A stretch of 64,000 nucleotides of DNA. Origin: Lineus longissimus. Its lineage: Eukaryota > Nemertea > Pilidiophora > Heteronemertea > Lineidae. Below are positions 27,101 to 39,100 of this stretch, piece after piece. The notes below the pieces were generated by a model that did no database searches, had not been told where the DNA came from, and saw only the letters and a list, made by a program, of their open reading frames with translations. Positions within the stretch are counted from its first letter, which is position 1, and each line of letters starts with the position of its first letter. Where the stretch lies: positions 15,006,001 to 15,070,000 of the forward strand of contig NC_088316.1 of assembly GCF_910592395.1 (NCBI RefSeq). Reading direction: 5' to 3'. The position numbers were made by a program, and so were the translations under genes.

Positions 27101-30100
27101 GGATTATTCGATCTCGACCATCAAATTAGACCGCAAGATATCACAGTTGTCTTAAGACTGAGGTTTGTAAAATGAAGATCTTGCACCAGAGTGACTTATA
27201 CTTTGTTTGTTGATGAAAAGATGCGAAATAAAATGGCGGCAGTCTTTCAATTGAGACGATGTCTTGGCACCGAATAGACGTGATATTGATTTTATAAATT
27301 GCACGAGATCTTCGGCAAACACGTTCAACGCAATGAAAATTACGCTTTAGAGCTGCAAGGGCAGTGGTTTGGGTTTTGTTTCAAGAATATCGAGAAAACA
27401 GGCGTCGTTTTGTTTGAGTGTTAGCGCCACTGTTCAGTATTTGTCTCGACAAACTGAGTGATTGGAAGGCATCAAAAAGTAATGCATTATGTTTTCAAGT
27501 TTAGTGCTTTTTGGTCAGTTTTGTTGCAGTGAATATGCTGGCTTAATACGAGTTCAGATCAGAGTGAAGATTTGTATGAAATTTGCATTTTTGCAAGAGA
27601 TATAAAAATAAGCATTTGCCACATCCTGAAGACTTGTTCCAAAGTCTTCCACAGACCAGAAGTTAGAGCATTGATTTTGTTCAAGGAGCTATTAACCGCC
27701 CACTGCAATATGCGAGAAAGTATCACATTACGCCCACAGCAAGAACTTAAGACGCAGTAGGGGACATTGATTTTTACGGCCTTGAAAGAAGATACACAAG
27801 TTTGATATTCAGAATTGAAATGAGAAATGAGAGAAAAATTTTGGTACAGGGATAGGATTGTGTGGGCATTTTACAAAGAAAACACATTTTCTCCAATCTT
27901 TGAGTAATTTTTAAAGATATTGTTGATTTTAGGAAGTGTTGTGGAACATTGTTATTTATTTTTAAGCTAAGGAGCTAACATTTAAACTCATGGGTTTTCT
28001 AACAGTTTTGAGAGACATTTTCAATATTTCGAACTCAGTGCCCCCTCATTCCTAAAATCATCACAAAGTCAAAATGTAAAAAGACTACTTACTCTTATAC
28101 ACGTTTTGGAAGGTTATTTTCTGTCCGTTTGGCTCCACGTTTTTATCAAGATTCGGGAGATTATTCGGTCGTATGGATCGATGAATGGCCGCCCCATGAT
28201 CGTAGGCATCTCCGTACGCCCCGTGCTTCATACTTCGCTCCATCATCAACTTTTTACAAATGTCTCGTAAAGTGTTAGCAATATGGCGGGCTGGAGTATC
28301 GCAGCGGAAGACATGACACATGTGTTTTCGGGTCGAGCGGTCTCGAGCAACGTAAGCAAAGTCCCTGAAAAGGTAAAATTAAGGACTGTGTGAGACTTGA
28401 ATTTTGCTACTACTAAATTTCAAGACATCATTTAACACCATGTTGACCAATATCTTCAAATCCTGTGGTACAACGTTATAATATTTCCCCATCTAGATTA
28501 AATCTCCGCTTAATCTTAACCAGAAGTGCTCCAATTGATTTCAGTCACAAGTAACAGTTACTGGCCAGAAGACCTCAAAAGATTTGTAATTTACAGCATT
28601 GATATAAAGTAAAGACAACATGCAAGGGAATGACTAGTATATGAAAAATTGAGATATCCAAAAATTGATTCCAAAATCACCAAGAATTGTTTATATAAGA
28701 TCAAAAACACTCAGATACCACAGCACTACCACACAAAAATTTACTGATTTTGATTCAAATTACTGACATGAGATGAATTTCCACACTCACAAGTGTCTTT
28801 TCAAAGCTGTGACAAAATTTTGAGATTGAATGATTTCAAAAAGTAAGATGGAATAGGAAGGGAAACAAGAAACAGCTGGATAATTTGAAGATTCACAAAA
28901 ACAGTCAATTTTACAACAACATACATGTACATGTAATACATCGACATAAATTACCTCTCCCTAAACATAGCAGCAATGATAGAAAATGGAATGAATGAAT
29001 TTGCAGAAAAAATTGTAATAATTCAATACCTTATGATACTCTTCAAAACTTTTCATCAATCATTTGTCGTGAAAAATTCTTCATTCAAAAGCACTACATG
29101 ATTCTATCATTATTAGGTGAAAATAAATTTGGCAAAAATGTCCAACATTCAAAAACTGAGCACAAGTTCAAGACTCAAATAAAATCTTAACTCTTTCTCA
29201 AAAAATTACATTGTTCAGATATGATATTTCTCAAAAAAATTCTTTTAAAAATCTTATATTTCTCAGAAAAATCTAATACAACTTGGCTTACTTTGTTTTG
29301 TTTACATCAACTTGTTGAGATGAAATTGAAAATGAATCGATGCACACCAAGCCAGTGCAACTACCTCAATCGAAGCCAAACAAAGGTTATCTGTGCCGGG
29401 AAAGAATGAAATAGACACGTACCTTCCATTATCGCGGCCGACGCCCCACACCCGGATGGACTGGATGGGCTGGCGGTGGAGGACGCTAAAGTCAGTCGGG
29501 TCGCTCAGCGTCAGGCTGTTGTTGTCGAGGTCCATAAACAGGTCTTTCCCCTGGAGAAAATATGAAAATAAAATTGTGTAACTATTTGTTCTAGCAAAGT
29601 CCCAATTCATAATGAGAAACCATGATATGTCAGTTCAGGTTGGAATTATTGGATCATCAATGGCGCCAACTAGAATTCCAGTGATACACCTCAATGTCTT
29701 GACTTAACATCATATTAGAATCTAACAACTAAAGAAAGAATAATTCAATTGACTTACATCTCCCCATCGTCCGACGACATCGTTGATATCATTCCGCCCA
29801 AGCGACAAGTCCACAATGCACTTGTTGACCGCTTTACTGCTCCGCTCAGGTGTCAGGTCTTCCTCGGCGATGCGGACCCATCCGAGCGATCGCACGGCGT
29901 AACGTATTGGCTTGGAGACCTTCTTCTTCTCCTCTTCAAATGGAACGCCCTCAGATTCTTCGGTTGGTGTGTATCTAAATCAAAAATATCCAGAAAATTC
30001 ATTAGAAATACTCCACACTTCTTTCTTAAAACAGGTTAAAACAATCAATTTCCAGATTCGGTGGTAAATTTCCAGATTGAGTGGTAAATAGGTTGAATTT

Positions 30101-33100
30101 GTTTGAAAATTTTGGATTGTTTTTATACTTACAATGATTTGAGAGACTCTGACGCATATTTGAACGCATGACCTTCGAACTCCGACAGGTGGTCCTGATC
30201 GAGTCCCGATGCGCAACTGCTGGGGGTATCAGGGATCGTGGAAGTCGGAGATGTCAAAGTACTCTGAAGGGAACTCTGGAAAAGATAAAAAAGAAAAACA
30301 CTGAGAAACTTTCAAACTTCTTTTAAGATTGCATTCTCACTGATTCCCCACGAGAAGTGATGTATCATCAGTGCGGTTTCGAGTTTAGTCCCAAATATTG
30401 AATCCGACTCTGGCCAAGGGAGAGGTCTTTCAAGTGCCCTTTCTTGTGGTAGGAACTCAAATGATGAGTAATCACTTGAGAAACCACACAACGGAAGTAT
30501 CAGCAGAATTTTGAAATTGAATTCAACGATTTGACAGAAGATGGCACTTTGCGCTGATAACAGGAAGCGCATCATTTCCAAGTTGATGAGGAAGGCCGTC
30601 ACTTCCTGTGGTTGTCAACGGAAACAGAAATCGTTAGAAATAGGAGTTCATACTATGAGTCATACGAGAAATGTAGCTTGTTTGGTCGAAGGCTATTTTC
30701 AGAAAAACAACAACAGCAACTACAAGAAAATACTTCCGGCTAAAAAATAGAAATGTACTAAGAGGGACGATGGGCTTCCTGTGAACACGTCATGTGACAT
30801 GCCATATATGAAAACATCAACGTCATCATGAACTGATGAATCATGGGAGTATTTCTAAGTTGCCTTGGTAACTGAAAGTGATTACATCACAGCTTTCCGA
30901 TGACGTCAGAGTTTTGAGATTTATCCCATTCCACCCTCAGTTGGTTAGATCGACACATACTTGAACCATGCAAAGTCTGTACAAATGCTTACCAAAGAGA
31001 TATCACTTGCTATCGATAGAGGGCGCTGTGACTTGGTAGGTGGCTCCCTCTGTATCGTACCGCTTTTGACGTGCCAGAAGTAGACGCCAGTTTGTTCATC
31101 TGCAAACAGAACAAACAAATCTTAGAATCTTTACAGAAAATTAAAAATAGGAAGAAAATACAATATTTTCTATAATTGTAACACAATACCAAGTATATTG
31201 GCTAAGAGGAATTGCAACTGAACACTTGGAGTAGACCTACTTTTGGTCTCTTAAATTCTAATGTTTGCTACAAAGAATGTTCCGATAGACACCAAAGCAG
31301 ATGGAACTACAAACCCAGCCATGCAGATATTTCAGTTCAACAGCTTGTTCGCCGATGGCAGCACTGGCCACTCTCAAACTCGTTACTGACTGATGGGACT
31401 CTGTCGTCGGCTGAAGCAATTACTTATGAATATTCCTGAGGACACTGACCTTCATGTTTTTCCCAGCCGGCTGGTAACTCATCGTCAACTTTGGTGTTCT
31501 GAAATTTTAAGAAAACGGATTAGAAAAAGATAAATTTGTCTCAAAGGACAAGCCATTTTATCTCATCTGATGTGAGAATGTGGACCATGAATCGTGTTGT
31601 GGAAGCATCTAACATGAACAGGACCTTTCATGAAGCATGTGGCCAAAGAATACTGCTCTAAACTCCTCAATTTTGCATATTATCTTAACCGGTTGGCATG
31701 AAAATTTATGTGAAAATTCAAAAGAACTTGTCAGTTTTAGTATTGTTGTGTTCAGCTTCATGAAATGTCCTCTAACACAGTAAAACTAACCCAAGCAAAC
31801 ACCAAACAGGAACGAAGCACAATAGGTCTCCCATTATCATCGAATAAAAACAATATGTCACACATTCAGAGCTCCATAGAAACCGACATTCGTTCGAGAA
31901 CCACAACTGATGTTAGCCAATATGCGAGGGCAAATCCTGTGTTCATTTCAGATTGAATCGACATGGTACGGGACGCTCTGTCTATAGCGCCCATGTTCGC
32001 ATGATGGAATGCAAGCCCTCTCTGACTGTATTAAGACAACATAGATATCACGAGACAAGCAACTCAGCTCGGGTTATCTCGGCCCGGATGGCACATTAAT
32101 CAGTAATGCGGCCAGCTTGGAAATGTCTGTTTGGCGATTAATTGCAGAATTAATGAGGGCCGGGACTAAGGGTCCCGATTACGAGGCAGAGCTGTACCCG
32201 GGTGTGATCTTTGGCCCAAATAAGCATATAGTCTGTTTTTGTTTTGAAAAAAGCATGAGATGTCATACAGCCTGTTCTAAATCCCTATGATTGATCTTTC
32301 AGATATTCAAAGTTACAGCCTAAGAGTGAGGCAGGCCCCCCCCCCCCCCATCCCAATTGGTCTGAGTTTTCAAAGCAGGCCATAACGTAACTGTGTTTTA
32401 AAGGATGTTACGGCATACCTCTGTGTAATTCAGTACCATCTTATCAAGAAATCCCGAAAGTCACCAAATTGAACACATCCAGATATTCCATAGGGCACAA
32501 ATTAGAAAATTTGAATCCTTACAGCAAAATTGAACACGATGCAAATTTCAGAGCAAAACATTGCTCCATCCAAGCCAAAATGCATGAATCAACTCCACAC
32601 GGGCCCAACTGCGCTCAGGAAATACATGTTGGCTCCTGCAGACAATTTTCAAGTCGTACAAGCCCCGAACATGCTACAGGAATGTTCCACTGGAGCCATT
32701 TTGTTGGCGGATATGAATAAGGATGATAGCCGCAGAGATAATCGAAGCAAAACATCGCTCGATCAAATAATTGCACATTTTGATGAGAATATTCCACAGC
32801 GGGCCGCAGCTGCTGGGCTATTGACGTTTTGAACACAGTTTTGGGAGCTTCCAGTATTTCTGTTGCATTATTTGTGTTAGGAGTTATATTTGTCCAATCA
32901 AGAAGCGCAGTTTTTCTTCATCGCACAGAAAAGATATTCTGCTTCTCAATGCCCTGGATACTTTGGTATTATCAGTGGACCACAGCAGTCACATCACGTC
33001 TTGACCATGGATATTTTGGAATGTTCACTTGAGAGGTCACTCGTGGCAAGAACAAATAGTAGACAGTTGACTTTTATGTGAAACTTGCATAACAGTTCAT

Positions 33101-36100
33101 CAATTCAATAGTGGGTTTTTTTTGCAAATACTCAAGCAGCTGTAACGAACATACATCAATTTTATCTCTTCCTCGCAATTCTAAGTAATTGTGGACTTAG
33201 AGATTTCTTTTCCGCCTCAATTCCCCGTTTACCTACATTTTTAGTTGCAAGCAAGGACAGGGTTAAAAGTTCATTTCCTCCAGGAAGCACAGGGTTGCTG
33301 CAGGAAACAGGGGGCAGGGAAGTCCATACAGGCCATTCTTGTCCATTTTAGGATTTTTCAAACAGAAATTCACTCCATATTAGGACTTCCTGCAGAAGCA
33401 GGATCCAAAATAACTCTGAGAGTAGGCAGGAGATGGAAGTCTAAAATAGACAGTGGTAACGTTGTCCGAGATGAATTCAAAGAAGTTTTCAGGGAGTTCC
33501 ACTAATCTAAGTAAATTCCCTACGTCAGTAAATATCAACATCAATAATGCTATTGGGGAAAGTACGAGGTCGAAATCGTACACCTTAGCAACAAAAAATT
33601 ATCATGATTAATACTAATGTTCATTCCTTCTGAAGGAATAACGTTAGTTTTCAAATCTGTGACGTCACAACGCCTCGCTCGAGACACCCACGTCCCTAGT
33701 TACGATGTTTCAGATTCTGTTAGCGACGGCCACTTCGCAAGATGAAAGACTTACCTGCGGCGCTCGAGAATAATGAAAGGGCAGAGTTGAGCAGCGAGCA
33801 GTTGATGACGTCAATGGCGGCTTATCGCCTACCTAGCACCCTTCATGTTCCGCGGCGGCATCAAAGGGCTGCAGCGCTTTTGATCGGGAATCGATACAAT
33901 TCGCTTTGTTGAAAGGATCAATGGAATTGTTGACAATCGTTGCCATAGCAATTAACCAAGACAATTTTATTTGATATAATACTCGTTGTCTTGGTAATTT
34001 AACGCCCAATCAAATTACTGTTTCTAAGCATAAGTATTTTTCTCGCATTAACGTCACGCTCTTTTGACATGGCCTCACCCAATAAAATTATCCTTTTCAT
34101 CAGCATAATTTCATGACCGATCTTACGTCACTGTCTGACAAGATTAGGGTTCGACGCTATGAGTTGCATCATGGGTGGGGTGTTCCCCTTCGGTCAACTG
34201 AACAACGTCATACTCCAAACAATGACAAATTTAGATCATTGTCATCATTTTTGGGTAGGCCTGATTGAAATGCCCACCTCTACGTCACAGATAACTACGT
34301 AGCTACCTCATATACTGTCATAACGTTTATTTTGGGCGATAATGACAATTATCGAAAACCTCCCATCCCCGTCACAAATTTAACTGACCAGAATAGTCTA
34401 TTCTTGTTATTGTGACGATTTCGGAAATTAGGGTATCTGTTTCATGACAACAGGACAAATTTAGCAATTTATGATTATCTGTTACCAAAATAGTCTACTT
34501 AATTCATCCCACAGATTTTGTCATTTCCCTCACAATAGATCACTTCCGTAACAATCAAAATTATGATTTCCTCATGTAGCCTTTTTGATTGAGAGAATGA
34601 CAACAAAAATTTTTTACTCAAACATGTCAAACATATCATGACTACATGTCACTCTTCACCCCAAAACTTCCATTCTCTGACTTCTTATACTTTTTAAAAT
34701 TTTACCAGTATAAAGTTACTCGCATTGCATAATTTCTTACTTATTGTTCTTGTTGACAGATATGCAGTCAAAATTTTTCATTGGTATTCTTAAAATTTTT
34801 TCGATTTTCCAGCCCTTGCATAAAACTGTACCCTACATCTATCCAATGCACTCAAGATGAATTCGAGGCAAGCCATGAAGAACCGTCTCAAGTATGTCAA
34901 GAAAACCATGAGAAAATGCCAGATGCTTGGTCCAGTCATCCTACTTGTGGCCTTCAGCCTAAGAAGACCCCAGAAATGCCTGCATTGTACAAGGAATTGT
35001 TGAGGAATGGTTGGACTGAAATTCGGATCAATTTGGTGATGGCAGATAGTAAGACAAATATGATTGGATTAAGACACAAAACTTACCAACATTGACAAGA
35101 AGACATATTAAAGCAGTATTTGTAGAAAATGTACTATCTAAAAGATGGCCCAAATCAATATAAAATTCTCAATTATTGATGCCTTCCTTGTCATAAGAAT
35201 TGAATTTCTTTTCCCAAGACATTAACTAACTACATTGTAGATGTCAGGTAGTCTCATCTTTACCATGCAGTTCCACCACCAACTCATCAGAAAAATATAT
35301 TGAAATGCATCAACATATTCTGAAAACACCCAAATGCTTTTATGTCCAGCAGACGGACATGAGCAGATGACAAAACGACTAGCAAGACATCAACATCAAA
35401 GCGCGGATGACTAAGGCACAAAAGACAAGATCAAATAGACTGACAACAATTCTGTATTCAGTTGGGACATTTACAAAACATCTTACAGAACAACATAAAT
35501 ACTCAGTTTCACCCAGTTAGTTTTTTTCTAATCATACTACCACCTCTCATTGTCACTGATTGCAAGCTTCACAGGAAATTGAAATTGTTGTGATGCGAGT
35601 GAAAGACATCATTTTCTTTCATTGGTTGACTCAGGTGACATTTTGACAACAAACTTTTCGCTCATTGTTGAGTTGGTGACTCAACAAAGATGGCACCTTT
35701 TCTTCATTACATAGTCTGCGTAATATATCATTTTACTACATTCGAATCTCGACCACAACAGGGACAACATCTTGGACACTCGGACATGATTACAACCGAA
35801 GATACACAGTTTTCTTCAAAACCAAGTGACTCTTTCATAACACTTAGAAGACCTTCCAAAACCATTTCAGCCCAACATAATGCTTTTCCTTCCAAAAGTT
35901 ACTGCTCATGAACTCTTCAATACATTCAACTTTTGATCTTCATCCCCCCTCCACAAACACAGCACCTAACCCCCAAAACCCCAAATATCAGCCCTGACAA
36001 CCACCATACACACTGATTCTGATAAATGAACATGATAACAAACTTAACGGAACCAGACAGCCATGCAAACTTACCGCATCGCCCTCTGTGAGGCTTTGTT

Positions 36101-39100
36101 CCGTATTTGACTCCTTCTTTTCCTTAGTACTAAAACTCTCCACGCTCGCCGACCCACGGATTTGGCCCTCGTCCGCCTGGATGCCGCTGTCATTGGAGTC
36201 AGGAGAGTTAATGCACGTTTTGTCAGTAAAGCTGCAACATAGGAACGGGAACAATACATAGCTAGAGCGGCTTGGCAATGAAACGTGTCGGGGTAAAGCG
36301 TTGGCAATGAAACGTGTCGGGGTAAAGCGTTAGCAATGAAACGTGTTGGGGTAAAGCGTTGGCAATGAAACGTGTCAGGGTAAAGCGTTGGCAATGAAAC
36401 GTGTCGGGGTAAAGCGTTGGCAATGAAACGTGTCGGGGTAAAGCGTTAGCAATGAAACGTGTCGGGGTAAAGCGTTGGCAATGAAACGTGTCGGGGTAAA
36501 GCGTTGGCAATGAAACGTGTCGGGGTAAAGCATTGGCAATGAAACGTGTCAGGGTAAAGCGTTGGCAATGAAAAGTGTCAGGGTAAAGCGTTGTCAATGA
36601 GACGTGTTGGGAAAGCATATAGCATTGGCAATTAAAAGTGTTGAGGAAAAACAGTGATTACTTAAATAGCTTAAGCTTGGACATGTTGGAAAAAGCACTT
36701 ATTACTTAGATAGCTTAAGCTTGGACATGTTGAAGAAAGCAGTGATCACCAAAATAGCTTCAGCTTGGGCATGCTAGAAAAGCAGTACTTAATGAAATAG
36801 CTTTAGCAACAATACAGGTGGAGAAAAGCATCAAATACTCAGATAGCTCTAGGCATGAAGCACCAACTACTTAGCCCAGCAGCCTGTAAATGAAACATGT
36901 CTGGGGAACAGCAGTGATAACTTTAGCTCTAACAACTAGGCAAAGCAGTGGATGGCAAATAACAGAAGTGGGCAGAAAGAAGCATCAACACTACCAAGTA
37001 GCTCTATAGTAGGCAATAAACAAGCCTGGATAAAAGCCGTCATTATTCAAAATTTCGAGCAGCTTAGCCAGGGTGTTGAGAGAAAAGTTGTGATTGCTTG
37101 TAGCTGTTTCAATGAAGGTAAAGAAAAAGATGTTAACAATGAAGCTCTAGTGGAGAGAAAGCAAAAAGATCTCACAGTCTAGAAGAAACTAGAGTGAGAT
37201 ATGGCGATTGCAATTTGGCAAAGAAGCTAGGTGACTGCCAAAGCAACTTTGGAAAGAATTTAGAGTGGCACAAGGTGGTGATAAACAAGATATCTTTATT
37301 AGATGACAATAAATATAGCCAAAAACGACATGTAGTTTAGCATTTCTTTGCAGGAAGCGGTAGTTTTGGATATATGAAACCAGACAAGTTAGCACTTTTG
37401 CAAAATCCAGTTACACAGCTGGACTCTATTGTCTAAGCAGAGATTTCACCAACCAAAGCCAAAAGAAGCAATACGCATAAAAGTGACAGGGATGGTGAAG
37501 ACTTTGGCTGCATCCACCCACAGACAAGACTCGGGGGAAATTGGCAAGTGATATTTTTCGCAGCACGTCACATTGCTGAAGCGAGACGCTTGTCAGATAC
37601 AAAGGATAGTATTCAAGTGGGGAAGCCTCATATCAATAGCAGCATAATGCATTAGAAACAAGTGCATAATCATTCCGCTATTCATACAAGGAAACGTTAC
37701 TTCCAGGATATTTCATTACATTTTCAGATATTTCACCATTGTTGCCAGAATATTGGCAGGGGAAAGGAGTTCAACATCTAACATGTCAGATGTATCCAAT
37801 GTAATAGATGGAACATAGCGGACATTGGGTATCGTGACCAAGAGCAAAACAATAACTGTGATAAAGTGCAACGCGTGGAGGAACAAATTCAAAGAAGGCA
37901 ACACAGCTTGAAGCAAGGAACAACATACTTTTCTGGAAGAAACCATGATCAAGTTTTGACTTACATAAACTCATGAATGGTTCTTATCATAAGCAGTTGT
38001 CAGCAAGAACATTCCAACAACATCACTTTTTATATCAATTACAAACTAATAGACTTGGAACATTTGAAAATTACCACCAGCAACTAATGTGCTACAAGTA
38101 AATGAGTGAAGTATGAGTTCTAGTGGAAGAGATTGATGTGAAAATCGGACCAAGGTGAAAGCTATCATGACATGGTCAAGTCAGATTTTTTTGGTTAGGA
38201 TGCAATAGAGAGGAAGTTTGATAGAAGTAAAAATAAACAAGGGGACAGATTTATCGAAATATCAATGTTGTAGAAGAGGATATGTCGAAGAATGATAGTT
38301 AGCTGTAGTTAGAAGTTAGAAGTGGTAGTAAGCTGAAGCCAAGCGACCAGAGCTAATGTAGAGCTCAGTCAAACTCCCGAAGGAGGGAGTCGACCTGCTC
38401 GGAGAGAAGCCAGAGAGTGGACTGGTGATCTTTCCCCAGAATATCCCTTAAAACCCAAAAATACACCTACAGAAATATCAACGTCACAATTTCAAAGTAT
38501 TTAGGGTGGCAATTACGACATGGGCGAAATTGTTGCTAAAAATACCCAATTGCTCCTCCTTCTTGTTTGTTTAACATTTGTTTGGTTGTTATGTCCTATC
38601 ATATTGTCTGAAATTAATCAATGGACCATCGTCAACTCTGTTCATGGTTGGCTATGATACCCGATCACCATGCTAAAGAAAAATTTTGCTGACGTCAGAG
38701 TTGAGACATCTATCCAATAATCTGTTCTCCCACCCGACAAAATGGATTCAACCAGTTTGAGGCAAATGGGTATTATATCGGTTGTCTTAACTCTATTTGA
38801 GGGGGTGTTGATAAATCGCCCACCTCAACGCCCAAATTTGTCAAAAACACCCTTTCACCAAATTTTACCAAAGTCCCAAAAATCATCATTTTTCAAATAT
38901 ATATGCCAACCAAGTTCAGTACTGAGCACGCACACTTGTCACCTTTCCTTCAAATTTATGTATTTTTGATAAGAACAACAAGAGTTACCATAGATTTTTA
39001 GTTTCAACTTAGTTGCTCAGAATTGCATGAGCAGGTAGTACATTTCTAGTACAGTACTAGTCATTTCAGTCTGCTTGAATAAGCCAACAGTTTGGGTAAA

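Larger units (their letters stand above)
21230..28090. other. Large intron between the PTB1 and PTB2 exons
   Basis: A 7.1-kb intron. It contains a 21-bp minisatellite (23.24-23.42 kb), an X-box motif (24.38 kb), two unexplained minus-strand open stretches (22.67-22.91 and 23.82-24.14 kb), and locally GC-richer segments at about 25.2-25.6 and 26.85-26.95 kb that might include an internal promoter. No conserved exon was recognised. Confidence 0.5.
31500..36070. other. Intron between linker exon 3 and the WW exons
   Basis: A 4.6-kb intron. It holds a 14-base C run (32336-32349), the GC-rich double-CRE segment at 33.66-33.90 kb, and many ACGTCA words around 34.1-34.3 kb. The short frames have no exon-like boundaries that I can support. 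Confidence 0.45.

Noticed and set aside
28093-28364. Reading the Fe65 fragments as a processed pseudogene
   Set aside because: The conserved blocks are interrupted by introns with consensus splice sites and matching phases, with no stops or frameshifts, so an active gene is the simpler reading.
36071-36618. Long Phe/His/Thr-rich frames on the minus strand
   Set aside because: They come from the 29-bp minisatellite in an intron; only the exon 3 part (36075-36231) is accepted, in another frame.
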